From Halomonas sp. ALS9 (lineage in GTDB: Bacteria > Pseudomonadota > Gammaproteobacteria > Pseudomonadales > Halomonadaceae): DNA of 64,000 bases. The stretch is taken from NCBI RefSeq assembly GCF_001651035.1, contig NZ_LXRG01000110.1, positions 372,001 to 436,000 of the forward strand, in the 5' to 3' direction. Each line of letters starts with the position of its first letter. The first letter of the stretch is position 1. Of this stretch, positions 19,907 through 29,948 are shown one piece after another. Both the position numbers and the translations under genes were made by a program. The notes below the pieces were generated by a model, which worked only from the letters and a program-made list of their open reading frames with translations, had not been told where the DNA came from and did not search any database.

Positions 19907-21547
19907 CTAGACGGCTTTGGGTTCGCTCATCAGTCCCTTGATGATGGCATAGCAGGCCACCAGCAAGATGATGGTGAACGGGAAGCCGGTAGACACCGCC
20001 ATGGTTTGTAGCGCGGTCAGGCCACCGCCGAGCAGCAGAGCAATCGCAATCGCGCCTTCAATGATCGCCCAGAACACACGCTGTGGCGTCGGTGCATCGA
20101 CCTTACCGCCTGCGGTAATCGAGTCGATCACCAGCGAGCCGGAGTCAGATGAGGTAACGAAGAATACAATTACCAGCACAATGGCGACAAATGAGGTGAT
20201 TTGTGACAGCGGTAGCTGCTCCAACATAACGAATAGCTGCAGGTCGACACCCGCATCACGTACGGCTTCAATGCCCTGACTCAGATATTGGTCGATTGCC
20301 GTGCCACCAAAGGTGGTCATCCATAGTACTGATACTGTGGATGGCACCAGCATGACCGAGACCAAAAATTCACGCACTGTGCGGCCACGGGAAACCCGCG
20401 CGATAAACATACCGACGTACGGAGACCAGGAGATCCACCAGGCCCAATAGAAGGCTGTCCAGCCTTGGCTAAAGTTAGCATCTTCACGGCCAAAGGGATT
20501 CGACAGCGCAGGTAGATGAACCGCATAGTTCCACAGGTTTTCAAAGAAGCCCGTGGCAATCATTAGGGTAGGGCCAACTGCAATCACAAAGAAAAGTAGG
20601 ATTGCCGCGAGGACAATGTTGATTTTGGAGAGCAGCTGTACGCCCTTATCAACGCCCGCAATGATAGAGCAAATGGCAATCATCGTAATGCCGATGATCA
20701 ACAGGATCATGGTGATATCACTTTCCGGCGCGCCAAACAGGTAAGTTAAGCCCGCTGCAGCCTGGGTGGCACCTAGCCCTAGAGAGGTAGCCAAACCAAA
20801 CAGCGTGGCAAACACGGCCAGAATATCGATCACGTGACCCGGCCAGCCCCAAACGCGTTCCCCCAAAATGGGGTAAAACACCGAACGCATGGAGAGCGGC
20901 AAGCCCTTATTGAACGAGAACAGCGCTAGCGAAAGCGCCACGACGGCGTAAATCGCCCAAGGGTGTAGGCCCCAGTGGAAGATGGTGGCCGCCATAGCCA
21001 GTGCCGTCGCACCGTCAGCGTCGCCTTCCGCGCCTGCTAACGGTGCCCAGCTGCCGCCGTCAAAGGATGTGCCAAAGTGGGTCAGTGGCTCATTGACGCC
21101 GAAGAACATCAGGCCAATGCCCATGCCCGCTGCAAATAGCATCGAAAACCAACCCATATAGGTAAAATCAGGTTTGGCATCAGCGCCGCCAATGCGAATT
21201 TTACCTAAAGGGGAAAAGATCAGGCCAATACATAAAATAACGAAGATGTTCGCCGCTAAAATAAAGAACCAGGATAGATTGCCGGTCAAAAAGCTGAAAA
21301 TATTGTCATAAATAGGTGCAATCGTATCTTGCAGCGCGAGGGTCAGCACCACAAACAGCAGCACGATAACGGCTGATATACTAAATACCTTGCCGTGCAG
21401 GTCTAGATTGAGACCCATGGTGTTAGTGGTGATGTTGTCTTGGCCGATGACATAATCGGTATCAATCAGGTTCGCCGGGCCATCTGGAGCAGGTATGCCC
21501 TCAGAGACCGGCTCTTCAGGGGGACGTTTATCGTCGTGGTTATCCAC
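19907..21547 (-). CDS. BCCT-family betaine/carnitine/choline transporter
   Basis: 546 residues, about 12 membrane segments. Family signatures: GMGIGLMFFGVNEPLTHF, FHWGLHPWAIYAVVALSLA, and the aromatic substrate-site segment FYWAWWISWSPYVGMFIARVSRGRT. It takes up quaternary-ammonium osmoprotectants using the Na+ or H+ gradient. It lies directly downstream of the ProVWX-type ABC system on the same strand with a 115-bp gap, so both belong to an osmoprotectant locus. A small GC hairpin at about 21623-21641 could limit read-through. The exact substrate is not readable. Confidence 0.92.
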   Translation of the reverse strand: MDNHDDKRPPEEPVSEGIPAPDGPANLIDTDYVIGQDNITTNTMGLNLDLHGKVFSISAVIVLLFVVLTLALQDTIAPIYDNIFSFLTGNLSWFFILAANIFVILCIGLIFSPLGKIRIGGADAKPDFTYMGWFSMLFAAGMGIGLMFFGVNEPLTHFGTSFDGGSWAPLAGAEGDADGATALAMAATIFHWGLHPWAIYAVVALSLALFSFNKGLPLSMRSVFYPILGERVWGWPGHVIDILAVFATLFGLATSLGLGATQAAAGLTYLFGAPESDITMILLIIGITMIAICSIIAGVDKGVQLLSKINIVLAAILLFFVIAVGPTLMIATGFFENLWNYAVHLPALSNPFGREDANFSQGWTAFYWAWWISWSPYVGMFIARVSRGRTVREFLVSVMLVPSTVSVLWMTTFGGTAIDQYLSQGIEAVRDAGVDLQLFVMLEQLPLSQITSFVAIVLVIVFFVTSSDSGSLVIDSITAGGKVDAPTPQRVFWAIIEGAIAIALLLGGGLTALQTMAVSTGFPFTIILLVACYAIIKGLMSEPKAV

Positions 21548-21662
21548 AGTAGCCTCTCTATTTTTAACAGCAGTCTGCTGAACAGATACATGTCGAGCAA
21601 AGGGATCGTTATAACGACAACAGAGGGCCGAAGCCCCCCGTTGTATTGCTTACTTGGATAGC

Positions 21663-22538
21663 TTAGCTATTGAGCCACTGCTCAACGACGTCCTGGTTAT
21701 CTTCAACCCACTGCTTAGCATTCTCGTAGGGGTCGCTGCCATCTTCCTGGTTCATCAGCATGACTTCACCCATCTGCTCAGGCGTCCACTCGAAAGCATC
21801 GAGAATAGCATAGGCTTCCGGCATGTCATCTTCCAGCCCTTGACGAACGGCCGTATGGATTTGCTCCGCACCACCATAGACATTCTCAGGATCTTCTAGA
21901 TATTTGACATCAAAGCGAGCAAACATCCAGTGGGGCGTCCAGCTGGTAACAACAATATCTTCTTCGTTATTAATCGCGCTGGCGAGTGCAGCCGTCATGG
22001 TCGCACCACTGCCGCTACGCAAATTCAGCTCAAGGTCATAGGTATCCACAACCTCTTCAGTGAGGCTCATGAGGCCTGCACCGGGGTCAATACCGATGAT
22101 CTCGCCATTAAAGCGGTCGGCGTTATCGTTCAGATCAGCAATCGAGTCGACGTCGGTGTATGAAGGAACAACGAGGCCTAGCTTGGTGCCGTCCAGGTTA
22201 GGGCCAAGATCCTCAATACTATCACCCAGTCGCTCCATGTAATCGGCGTGAGTGGTCGGCAGCCAAGCGGCAACGATGGCATCCGCATCGCCAGTCGAGA
22301 GTGCTTGGAACATGGCCGCTGCTGAGAGTGATGTTAGGTCAACCTCATAGCCTGCTTGCTCAAGTACCGCGGCAATGACGTTAGTAGAAGCGACTTCTGA
22401 AGACCACTCCACGTAGGCCAGGTTAACTGTGCCTTTCTCTTCTTCGGCTTGCGCCGCGCTGCTGACGGCAACGCCGGCACCCGCTAACAGTGCCAGTGAA
22501 GCAAGACGGATACGGAGGTTCAATGTGCGATTTTTCAT
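21663..22538 (-). CDS. proX: Glycine betaine ABC transporter, substrate-binding protein
   Basis: 291 residues with a signal peptide (cleavage near VSSAAQA|EEEK) and an OpuAC-type fold. The N-terminal lobe has VNLAYVEWSSEVASTNVIAAVLEQAGYEV and the second lobe GSGATMTAALASAINNEEDIVVTSWTPHWMFARFDVKYLEDP. The Trp-rich segments are those that cage the trimethylammonium group in the family. It lies downstream of proW by 121 bp, on the same strand as proVW, and supplies ligand to that permease. Confidence 0.92.
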   Translation of the reverse strand: MKNRTLNLRIRLASLALLAGAGVAVSSAAQAEEEKGTVNLAYVEWSSEVASTNVIAAVLEQAGYEVDLTSLSAAAMFQALSTGDADAIVAAWLPTTHADYMERLGDSIEDLGPNLDGTKLGLVVPSYTDVDSIADLNDNADRFNGEIIGIDPGAGLMSLTEEVVDTYDLELNLRSGSGATMTAALASAINNEEDIVVTSWTPHWMFARFDVKYLEDPENVYGGAEQIHTAVRQGLEDDMPEAYAILDAFEWTPEQMGEVMLMNQEDGSDPYENAKQWVEDNQDVVEQWLNS

Positions 22539-22659
22539 TCACTTTCTCCCTTGGGTATAAATTTTAATGTGGTAAATGTTTACTGCTCAATACAGCATGA
22601 ATAGCCAGAAGCGACTTAGCAAACGCGTGGCTCAACGCAGCCGCTTCAGTTGCTTTGCC

Positions 22660-23490
22660 TTATTTGCGCGTTTTGCGTAGCGATTGCGTTAAACGATCCA
22701 ACAGCATTGCCAATATCACCACCGCAATACCTGCTTCAAATCCATCGCCAGGGCGCAAGCGTTGAATCGCACGCCATACTTCGCTGCCTAAACCATCTGC
22801 CCCAATCATGGCGGCAATGACCACCATGGAGAGGGCCAGCATAATGGTCTGGTTGATACCCGCCATTACTGTGGGCAGTGATAGCGGCAGCTGCACTTTA
22901 AACAGTTTCTGACTACGGGTGGCGCCATAGGCATCGGCGGCCTCAATCAGCTCTACCGGCACTTGACGAATGCCCAGAGTGGTAAAGCGAATCGCCGGCG
23001 GCATCGAGAAGATCACCGTAGCAAAAATCGCCGAGACTGAGCCAATACCGAAAAATGGAATAGCCGGAATCAAATAGACGAACGCGGGCATGGTCTGCAT
23101 AAAGTCCAGAAGCGGCATAATGACCCGGTAAAGCCGGTTAGACAGCGCCGCGGCAATACCCACCGGTAGCGCGATAACGACTGCCACCAGGGTGGCAAAC
23201 ACCACCAATGTGAGCGTCTCAATCATGGGCTCCCACAGGCCCAGGTTCCAAATCAATGCTAAGCCCGCGATGGCACCAATAGCTAAGCGAACGCCGCCTA
23301 ACCGCCAGCACAGCAGGGCGATCAAGCCTAGCAGTGCCCATTCAGGTAACCAAAAAAGGCCATCGTTTAAAATATCAATGCCGGTTTGGGTGAAGCGAGA
23401 AATGCCCCGGGTAACCATGGAGAATTCGCTGGTCAGCCAAGTCAGACCGCTCTCAATCCAATCACCTAGCGGGATGCGTGGGATCTCCAT
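22660..23490 (-). CDS. proW: Glycine betaine ABC transporter, permease
   Basis: 276 residues with about six membrane spans in the binding-protein-dependent permease fold. The EAA-type coupling loop is EAADAYGATRSQKLFKVQLPLSLPTVMAGINQTIMLALS. The start codon overlaps the proV stop (TAATG), so translation is coupled. It works with ProV (ATPase) and ProX (binding protein) to import betaine-type osmolytes, in line with the salt-adapted lifestyle suggested by this window. Confidence 0.93.
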   Translation of the reverse strand: MEIPRIPLGDWIESGLTWLTSEFSMVTRGISRFTQTGIDILNDGLFWLPEWALLGLIALLCWRLGGVRLAIGAIAGLALIWNLGLWEPMIETLTLVVFATLVAVVIALPVGIAAALSNRLYRVIMPLLDFMQTMPAFVYLIPAIPFFGIGSVSAIFATVIFSMPPAIRFTTLGIRQVPVELIEAADAYGATRSQKLFKVQLPLSLPTVMAGINQTIMLALSMVVIAAMIGADGLGSEVWRAIQRLRPGDGFEAGIAVVILAMLLDRLTQSLRKTRK

Positions 23491-24692
23491 TATTGCTCTC
23501 CTGCTCGTGCCAGTTCATCGAGTACTGCGCCTTTTACCACCACGCCAAGTAGCTGCTCCTGCTGATCAATAACAGCGATGGGGAAGCTCTTTTCACTGAA
23601 CATGGCAAACAGGTTATGCAGCGGCTCATCCATGGGGACTTTGCGAAAATCCTGAGTCAGGTAAGGAATAATCGAGTCGGCTCCCTCTTCGATCGCCCGG
23701 CTGGCGGCATCGGCCTCAAGTAAGCCGAGTAGACGCCGATTGCGATCAACGACATAAATAGAGTCGATAGCATGGTCACGCATACGGTGCAGCGCCGTGC
23801 GCGGTCCGTCGCTTTCGCGAGCGGTAGAGCGCAGCGGCCGCATAGCGCTTTCGGCGGTTAAAATACGCGCTCGGTCAACGCCTTGAATAAAGCGTCGCAC
23901 GTAGTCATCGGCAGGCTTGGTCAGAATTTCTTCCGGCGTGCCGATCTGCACCACTTCGCCATCTTTCAACAGTACGATCCGGTCGCCAATGTTGAGCGCC
24001 TCATCCAAATCGTGGGTGATAAAGACCGTGGTCTTTTGCATTTTGGATTGCAGCTGCAAAAGCTCTTCCTGCATGTCCTTGCGAATTAGCGGGTCGAGCG
24101 CTGAGAAGGCCTCATCCATTAACAGCACGGTGGCATCGTTAGCTAGAGCGCGTGCTAGACCCACGCGTTGCTGCATGCCGCCGGAAAGCTGGTTGGGATA
24201 GGCATCTTCCCAGCCCTCTAGACCTACTTGCTTTAGTGCATCATGAGCAATCTTGTGTCGCTCAGCTTTCTCTACGCCACGGATTTCCAAACCGAACTCG
24301 GCATTCTGGTGCACAGTGCGGTGGGGAAATAGCGCGAAGTTTTGAAACACCATAGAGAAGTGGCGGCGGCGACACTCCAGCAGCGCTTTCTCCTTCAGCG
24401 TGGGAATGTTTTCACCGTCGATAATGATCTCACCTTCGGTGGTCTCAATCAGACGGTTCAGGCAGCGGATCAAGGTCGATTTGCCCGACCCCGATAGCCC
24501 CATGATAACCAGCAGTTCGCCTTCATAGACATCAAACGAAATATTGGATAGCCCCAGCGTCTGGCCGGTTTTCTCCAGAATTTCGGGGCGTTTCATTCCC
24601 TGGTTACGTAGTTCAATGGCTTTTTGTGGTTGCTTGCCAAAAACTTTGCTTAAGCCGCGCACTTTAATTTTGACGGGTCGTGTCTCGTCCAT
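23490..24692 (-). CDS. proV: Glycine betaine ABC transporter, ATP-binding subunit
   Basis: About 400 residues: an ABC ATPase domain with Walker A GLSGSGKST, signature QLSGGMQQRVGLARALA, Walker B VLLMDEAFSALDP and switch FITHDLDEAL. Two CBS domains follow from about residue 275 that in this family sense ionic strength. The start is set at the ATG at 24692 (MDETRPVK), with AAAGG upstream; an ATG at 24758 would add 22 residues not usual in ProV and lacks a ribosome-binding site. First gene of proV-proW-proX, probably followed by the BCCT gene. Confidence 0.93.
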   Translation of the reverse strand: MDETRPVKIKVRGLSKVFGKQPQKAIELRNQGMKRPEILEKTGQTLGLSNISFDVYEGELLVIMGLSGSGKSTLIRCLNRLIETTEGEIIIDGENIPTLKEKALLECRRRHFSMVFQNFALFPHRTVHQNAEFGLEIRGVEKAERHKIAHDALKQVGLEGWEDAYPNQLSGGMQQRVGLARALANDATVLLMDEAFSALDPLIRKDMQEELLQLQSKMQKTTVFITHDLDEALNIGDRIVLLKDGEVVQIGTPEEILTKPADDYVRRFIQGVDRARILTAESAMRPLRSTARESDGPRTALHRMRDHAIDSIYVVDRNRRLLGLLEADAASRAIEEGADSIIPYLTQDFRKVPMDEPLHNLFAMFSEKSFPIAVIDQQEQLLGVVVKGAVLDELARAGEQ

Positions 24693-25089
24693 CGGCGATG
24701 CCTTTTTTTTCAGTAAAAACGTGTTGAGCTGAATGGGCGTGTGTCGTTGCCATGCCATTCATAAAGAAATAAGAGCTTGAGTCGGATAATTTATTAAAAA
24801 TTATTATACATAGGTAGGGCCAGTGTGTCACAACGGCTCGCTCAACGGGGCAATTAACGCTACATGTGTCATTTTTTACCCACCCAGGGTGTTTTGTTTA
24901 ATGCTTATTCTGGCACATTGTTTTGTTTTTAAGATGTTGATTATATTTAATAAAATTAATTATTTTTATTTTTGGCACGTAAAATGAATAGGTTGGGTGT
25001 AGGCAACATATTTATATGTATAAGGCTGGTTTGCGATTATCCAGTGAGACATTTAGAAACATACGGTGTTAGCAATGGAGGTGGGTATT
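24693..25089. other. AT-rich divergent promoter region
   Basis: 397 bp between proV and the lipoprotein gene, with no convincing gene. The half near the lipoprotein gene is strongly AT-rich (about 24925-24975 is almost all A/T) and presumably holds both promoters. No clean sigma70 or sigma54 promoter could be assigned by eye. Confidence 0.5.
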
Positions 25090-25506
25090 ATGGACAAGCA
25101 GCATGACCACATTGAGAGTAAGCAATTTTCCAATCGCCCACGCTGGTTAACGCTGTGCATGATGGCGACAGCAGCAAGTGTTCTTGTATTAGCCGGTTGC
25201 GGTGACAACGAAGAGACAGCACCGCCTGCAGATGAGACCGTGCCATTAGAGCAAGACGCGACTACTCAGCCAGAACCCAGTACGAATGATGAGAGCATGA
25301 ATGAAGAGCCTATGATGGAACAGGATCCAGGTTTGAATAACGATCCCGCATCAGAAGGCGCGATGTCTGATGACACCATGCCAGATAACACCATGGATGA
25401 GCCTGTAGAAGGCACCATGAATCCAGCTGAGGATGAGCCTGGTTTTGGTGAAGGCACAGATCCTATGCCGGGTGCTGAAGATGATGAAAATTCAACCAGC
25501 AATTAA
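25090..25506 (+). CDS. Acidic low-complexity lipoprotein
   Basis: 138 residues. A signal segment (WLTLCMMATAASVLVLAGC) ends in a lipobox with the lipidated cysteine near residue 38, preceded by an unusually long charged N-terminus. The mature part is disordered: rich in Asp, Glu, Pro, Met and Asn, with repeated short units such as MSDDTMPDNTMDEP. No catalytic domain. Start at the ATG at 25090 after GAGGTGGG. Highly acidic surface proteins are common in halophiles. A strong terminator follows. Function is unknown. Confidence 0.75.
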   Translation: MDKQHDHIESKQFSNRPRWLTLCMMATAASVLVLAGCGDNEETAPPADETVPLEQDATTQPEPSTNDESMNEEPMMEQDPGLNNDPASEGAMSDDTMPDNTMDEPVEGTMNPAEDEPGFGEGTDPMPGAEDDENSTSN

Positions 25507-25671
25507 AGAGTTAACCGTTATCAGGTAGCTGTTTTTAAAAAATTTTTAAGCAACTGTTTTTAAGCGATTTTTTTAGTAAGTATTTTTGTAAGTGTACCGC
25601 TCCCTACGATGGTAAATCGCCTCAGCTGTTTGTTCCCTGCGGCTGCTCCACACGGTTTACCATCCTTTCTG

Positions 25672-25697
25672 CCCCCGCGCCCGCGGGGGTTTTTTTT
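25672..25697 (+). terminator. Intrinsic terminator after the lipoprotein gene
   Basis: The 8-bp GC stem CCCCCGCG / CGCGGGGG has a 2-base loop and is followed by eight T. Confidence 0.9.
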
Positions 25698-25736
25698 GGC
25701 TGCCTTTTAGCGCTTCCTTCTAGATCTTACTTCTAG

Positions 25737-27137
25737 TTACTCTTCATTATTTTCCAGGCGACGATAGAGCGTCCGGCGCGCAATTCCCAATACCTCTGCG
25801 GTGCGCCGCTTGTTGCCACCCGTTGCTTCTAATACTTTGTTAATATAGCGCTTTTCAACTTCTTCTAGGCTAGGCCAGCGGATCGGCGGTGGCGTTGGCA
25901 ACTGGCCTCCTGCCAGCACTTCGCCGCTGACGGCGGGCACCAGGGGCTTGCCGGTTTCCACCGTTGACTGTTCGCGCAGCCGCTCGGGCAGATCTTTATA
26001 GCTGAGCGAGCCATCTTCGCTTAGGGTGACGGCCCGCATAATGGCGTTTTCCAATTCGCGGACGTTGCCGGGGTAAGCATAGTTGAGCAGGTTATTAAAC
26101 GCTTCGGGTTCAATTTGCTCTATTTGTTTACCCTGCGCTTCGGAGTGCTTGTCAATGAGCGCAAACACAAGATTTTCAATATCGGTACCACGTTCGCGCA
26201 GTGGGGGAATGCGCAGCGAGAAGGTCTCCAGGCGATAAAATAAATCGCTGCGGAAGTTCTCTTGCTCGATCTCTTTCTCGAGGTTGCGGTGGGTCGCGGC
26301 AATGATACGTACGTCCACCGGCTCTTCTCGCTCCCCGCCTACTGGGCGCACGGTTTTTTCCTGCAGAGCGCGCAGCAATTTTGCCTGCAGATTAATCGGC
26401 ATTTCACCAATTTCATCTAAAAACAGGCTGCCACCCTGGGCACTATGAAATAACCCTCGGCGCGCTTCGTTAGCACCGGTAAAGGCACCTTTGACGTGGC
26501 CGAAGAACTCGCTCTCCATCAAATCCGCAGGAATACTCGCACAGTTAACCGGTACAAATGGTTGGTCATGGCGCGGGCTTTCCTGATGAATAGCGCGGGC
26601 AAGTAGCTCTTTGCCAGTGCCGCTTTCACCTAAGATCAGAATGGGGGCATCGCTTTTGGCAAGTCGGGAAGCGTCATGAAATAGCGTCTGCATGACCTGA
26701 CTTTTACCCACAATGCCATGGAAATGACTGATATCCGTGTCGTGGAAAACCGCCAGGCGTTGGCGTTCCAACACACGAAATACAGCTTCGCGGATGGCAT
26801 CAAGGTCTAACGGCTTGGTTAAAAAGTCGTCAGCTCCAAGTTTTAGTGCTTCAACCGCCTGATCAATAGTGCCAAACGCGGTAATCACAATGATGCCCAG
26901 CTCGCTGCCTGCTTGGCGGAGCTGCTGAAGTAACTGAATGCCGGTCATGCCTGGCAAGCGCACATCGGTAATCACCAGTGAGACGGTGGTGTGGCTCAAT
27001 AAGGCAATCGCCTCTTCAGCACTAGATACGCCGAGCGTTGTGTAGCCTGCATCCTGCAGCTCTTCTTCCAATAACTCACGTATAGCGGCGTCATCTTCCA
27101 CCACCAACAAAGGTAAAAGGGGTTCCTGTTGGGTCAC
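25737..27137 (-). CDS. NtrC-family sigma54-dependent response regulator
   Basis: About 466 residues. Receiver domain at the N-terminus (VVEDDAAIRELL, phospho-acceptor in VITDVRLPGMTG, Lys in DFLTKPLD). AAA+ sigma54-activation domain with Walker A GESGTGKE, the sigma54-contacting GAFTGA loop and Walker B LFLDEIGEMP. C-terminal Fis-type HTH (NKRRTAEVLGIARRTLYRRLE). A GTG at 27137 with GAGGA upstream is the better start; a GTG at 27152 overlapping the kinase stop is the alternative. Cognate to the histidine kinase immediately upstream. Target genes are not evident here. Confidence 0.92.
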   Translation of the reverse strand: MTQQEPLLPLLVVEDDAAIRELLEEELQDAGYTTLGVSSAEEAIALLSHTTVSLVITDVRLPGMTGIQLLQQLRQAGSELGIIVITAFGTIDQAVEALKLGADDFLTKPLDLDAIREAVFRVLERQRLAVFHDTDISHFHGIVGKSQVMQTLFHDASRLAKSDAPILILGESGTGKELLARAIHQESPRHDQPFVPVNCASIPADLMESEFFGHVKGAFTGANEARRGLFHSAQGGSLFLDEIGEMPINLQAKLLRALQEKTVRPVGGEREEPVDVRIIAATHRNLEKEIEQENFRSDLFYRLETFSLRIPPLRERGTDIENLVFALIDKHSEAQGKQIEQIEPEAFNNLLNYAYPGNVRELENAIMRAVTLSEDGSLSYKDLPERLREQSTVETGKPLVPAVSGEVLAGGQLPTPPPIRWPSLEEVEKRYINKVLEATGGNKRRTAEVLGIARRTLYRRLENNEE

Positions 27138-27148
27138 AAATGTTGTCC

Positions 27149-28594
27149 TCACGCGGATGCGGTTTCACTAATAGGTAGCGTAATTTCAAATCCAGCGCCG
27201 CCTAGGGCGCTGTCAAACACGCCGATCGTACCGCCGTGGTCATTAATAATGCGATGTACCATAGAGAGTCCCAAACCGCTGCCTTGGCCGACCGGTTTGG
27301 TGGTAAAAAATGGGTCGAATACTTTATGGTGATGGGCGGTGGGAATCCCCGGGCCATCATCTTCCACCCACAGTGTCAATTCGTGCTCTTGCTGCTGAGC
27401 GCGCACCCGAATTCTGCTCACTTCGGGGGCTTGCGCTGCATTGCGCAGCAAATTGGTCAGCACCTGCACAATTTGTTGGCCGTTGGCCAGTAAGTTGGGT
27501 GTCGGCGTCGGTAATTCAATGTCTAAACGGATATTGCGTGGTTCTAGCTCATCTTCCACTAGGTCTTTGGCACTTATAACTAGCTGATCGAGCGCCTGTT
27601 CGTCTTTTTCTACGTTATGTTGACGGCCTAACTCCATCAGTTGGCGAACAATTTCAACGATGCGCTCCACTTCGCCGCGTATGCGTCCCAATCGTGCACG
27701 TTCGTCGTCGCCAATCACATCGCGTCGAGCCAAGCGCTGAGCCTGGCCGTTAATCACCGTTAGCGGCGCGCCTATTTCGTGGGCTACCCCCGCCGCCAGT
27801 ACGCCCAGTTCAGCCAATTTCTTTGATTTACGCAGGCGCTTTTCAAGCTCAATTTCGCGCCGCTGGCGATTTTCGATCTCTTGGTCTTTCTCGGCCATCG
27901 CATCTAGCATGCCATTCAAACCGGAGGCGAGGTGGCGATATTCGATAGGGCCGTCTTCGGTGGCGCGTTGGCTACGATCACCTTCCTCAACCAACTGCAT
28001 CACGTGCACCAACCGATTCAGCGGGCGCTCAATATGGCGGCGAAACCCCCACCAAATACTAAATACGATCCCGGCCGCGCCAATCACAAACACCAGAACG
28101 GCCACAATACTGATAAAACCCGTGTAGTTCTCGATCCCGGTATTTAACCGATTTACCTGCAGCACGCCATAGACAGTGCCATCCTGTGAGCGCAAAGGTG
28201 TCAACGCAGAGTAGTAATTCCAACCCTCGTGTTGTCGGTAATTACTGTATAAGTCATCGCGTTCAATGACTTGCTGAATTTCTTCGCGGCTGAAAATATC
28301 TTTGCCAAGGCCTAGTCCGTAAATATCACGACCCTGGGTATCGAAGACATAAGCACCGTAAATTCGATGGAAGGAGAACGCCGACTGCAGCGCTTCTTCA
28401 AGCGGTGTGTTGCTATCCGGCGTAACCGCGTAGCTGAGTGATGAGCTCAGCGTGCGGGTAATAATCTCAACTTCCGTTTGTAGCTTCGAGCGTACGTTAT
28501 CTTCAAGCGACTTGATCGCCACTAAGCTAAACACCACCAGGATGACAAACAGCGGCACAATCACCGTTAAAATAATTAAATTGCGTAATCGCAT
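27149..28594 (-). CDS. Membrane sensor histidine kinase
   Basis: 481 residues: membrane segment at about 5-30, a periplasmic sensor region of about 125 residues, a second membrane segment at about 160-185, a HAMP linker, the H-box VAAGVAHEIGAPLTVINGQ, then the ATPase domain with N-box (LTNLLRNAAQA), G1 (WVEDDGPGIP), F-box (FDPFFTTKP) and G2 (GSGLGLSMVHRI). The end overlaps the response-regulator region by a few bases, so they are one operon. The periplasmic ligand is not predictable. Confidence 0.93.
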   Translation of the reverse strand: MRLRNLIILTVIVPLFVILVVFSLVAIKSLEDNVRSKLQTEVEIITRTLSSSLSYAVTPDSNTPLEEALQSAFSFHRIYGAYVFDTQGRDIYGLGLGKDIFSREEIQQVIERDDLYSNYRQHEGWNYYSALTPLRSQDGTVYGVLQVNRLNTGIENYTGFISIVAVLVFVIGAAGIVFSIWWGFRRHIERPLNRLVHVMQLVEEGDRSQRATEDGPIEYRHLASGLNGMLDAMAEKDQEIENRQRREIELEKRLRKSKKLAELGVLAAGVAHEIGAPLTVINGQAQRLARRDVIGDDERARLGRIRGEVERIVEIVRQLMELGRQHNVEKDEQALDQLVISAKDLVEDELEPRNIRLDIELPTPTPNLLANGQQIVQVLTNLLRNAAQAPEVSRIRVRAQQQEHELTLWVEDDGPGIPTAHHHKVFDPFFTTKPVGQGSGLGLSMVHRIINDHGGTIGVFDSALGGAGFEITLPISETASA

Positions 28595-28647
28595 GGGGCA
28601 TCCATGGTGGTTTTGATACGTTTAGCTAGCGGCGAGTGAGTGAAACG

Positions 28648-29841
28648 CTATTGGTTTGTTGGCGCCAGGCGATACAAGCTGCCTTGAGGGTCGTCAGTGA
28701 GTAAGTAAATGGAGCCATCAGCACCTTGACGAACATCGCGAATACGGCCTACTTCGCCTTGTAAAATCAGCTCTTCTTCGGCGACACGGCCCTCTTCTAA
28801 GCGCAGACGCAGTAGCTTCTCGCTACCTAGCCCGCCCGCCAATAAATTGCCCTGCCACTCGCCGAAAGCATCGCTGGTCACTTCAGCAAGCCCGGCAGGC
28901 GCAAAACGGCCTTCAAAAACGTACACCGGGTCAACCATCCCTGGTAGTGAATCTTCGCCAATCGGCTCATTAGTCGCGTAATCATTGCCCTGGCTGACGG
29001 TTGGCCAGCCATAATTGTTGCCTGCTTGGATATGATTCAGCTCGTCGCCGGTGCGGGGGCCGTGTTCTGACGCCCAGGCCTCGCCGTTACTGAGTACGGT
29101 CATACCCTGAATGTTGCGATTCCCCATGGAGTAAATTTCATCCAGAGTGGCGTCATCGTCAACGAAGGGGTTGTCGTCAGGAACGTCGCCCGTGGCGGTA
29201 AGGCGCAGGGTAGACCCCGCATGGTCATCGCTGGCCTGGGCGCGGGGTGGTTCGCTGCCGCGGTCACCAATACTCATTAGGAGCGTGCCGTCGGGCAGCC
29301 ACGCCAACCGGGAGCCGTAGTGGCGGCCAGGCCCAGAAGCACGATCCTGCTCGAATAAGTGTTCGACTTCGCCCAGCTCATCGCCCTGCCATTTTACCCG
29401 TGAGAGTGCTGAACGGCTGTCATTACCATCGGGTTTGCTCCAGGTGAAGTAGACCCAATCGTTGTCGCCTTCGCCGTCTCCTCCTTCAAAATCGGGGTGC
29501 AACACTACGTCTAACAGCCCGCCCTGGCCCCGAGGACTCACTTCTGGCATGCCTTCCAGCGTACTGGTGTCCCCATTCGTGGGGTCGACGAGCTTCAACT
29601 GCCCGCTGCGTTCGCTCACCAAGTAGCGGCCATCGGGTAGAAATGCCACTGACCAGGGGTGTTCAAAACCCTCAGCAACTCGTTCAATGGAAAGCGTTAG
29701 GTGGTCGGTTTCCAGTGATTCGTGGACGACCTCTGCTTTTGCCGTACTGATAGCGCTCGCTAGCACTACCCCACTGATCCCCGCCAAAACCGCAGGGGTC
29801 AGCCGGGGGTGAGTATGATTGCTCTTGTTGATAGACAGCAT
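28648..29841 (-). CDS. PQQ-dependent aldose-type sugar dehydrogenase (soluble, YliI/Asd-like)
   Basis: About 397 residues with a signal peptide (ASAISTAKA|EVV) and a six-bladed beta-propeller of the soluble glucose/aldose dehydrogenase family: GFEHPWSVAFLPDGRYLVSERSGQL, RGQGGLLDVVLHPDF, GSRLAWLPDGTLLMSIGDRG, GNRNIQGMTV and EHGPRTGDELNHI. The family oxidises sugars in the periplasm with PQQ. The ATG at 29841 has GAGGG just upstream; an ATG at 29874 is possible. It lies 53 bp beyond the kinase start in the same direction, but belonging to that regulon is only a guess. No PQQ synthesis genes are in the window. Confidence 0.87.
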   Translation of the reverse strand: MLSINKSNHTHPRLTPAVLAGISGVVLASAISTAKAEVVHESLETDHLTLSIERVAEGFEHPWSVAFLPDGRYLVSERSGQLKLVDPTNGDTSTLEGMPEVSPRGQGGLLDVVLHPDFEGGDGEGDNDWVYFTWSKPDGNDSRSALSRVKWQGDELGEVEHLFEQDRASGPGRHYGSRLAWLPDGTLLMSIGDRGSEPPRAQASDDHAGSTLRLTATGDVPDDNPFVDDDATLDEIYSMGNRNIQGMTVLSNGEAWASEHGPRTGDELNHIQAGNNYGWPTVSQGNDYATNEPIGEDSLPGMVDPVYVFEGRFAPAGLAEVTSDAFGEWQGNLLAGGLGSEKLLRLRLEEGRVAEEELILQGEVGRIRDVRQGADGSIYLLTDDPQGSLYRLAPTNQ

Positions 29842-29948
29842 AGCGTGCCCTCTGGTGATATTAATCATTGGCATCCTTGTCAGTAGTCTAGCAGTGACCT
29901 TTTAGCTATGTTGGGGTTCCACTACTTCATGATGAGCAGGGCAATTAA

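Noticed and set aside
24911..24926. TGGCAC with a downstream T-rich element as a sigma54 promoter
   Set aside because: The invariant GC at -12 is missing (TTTGT), so it does not fit, even though a sigma54 activator is encoded nearby.
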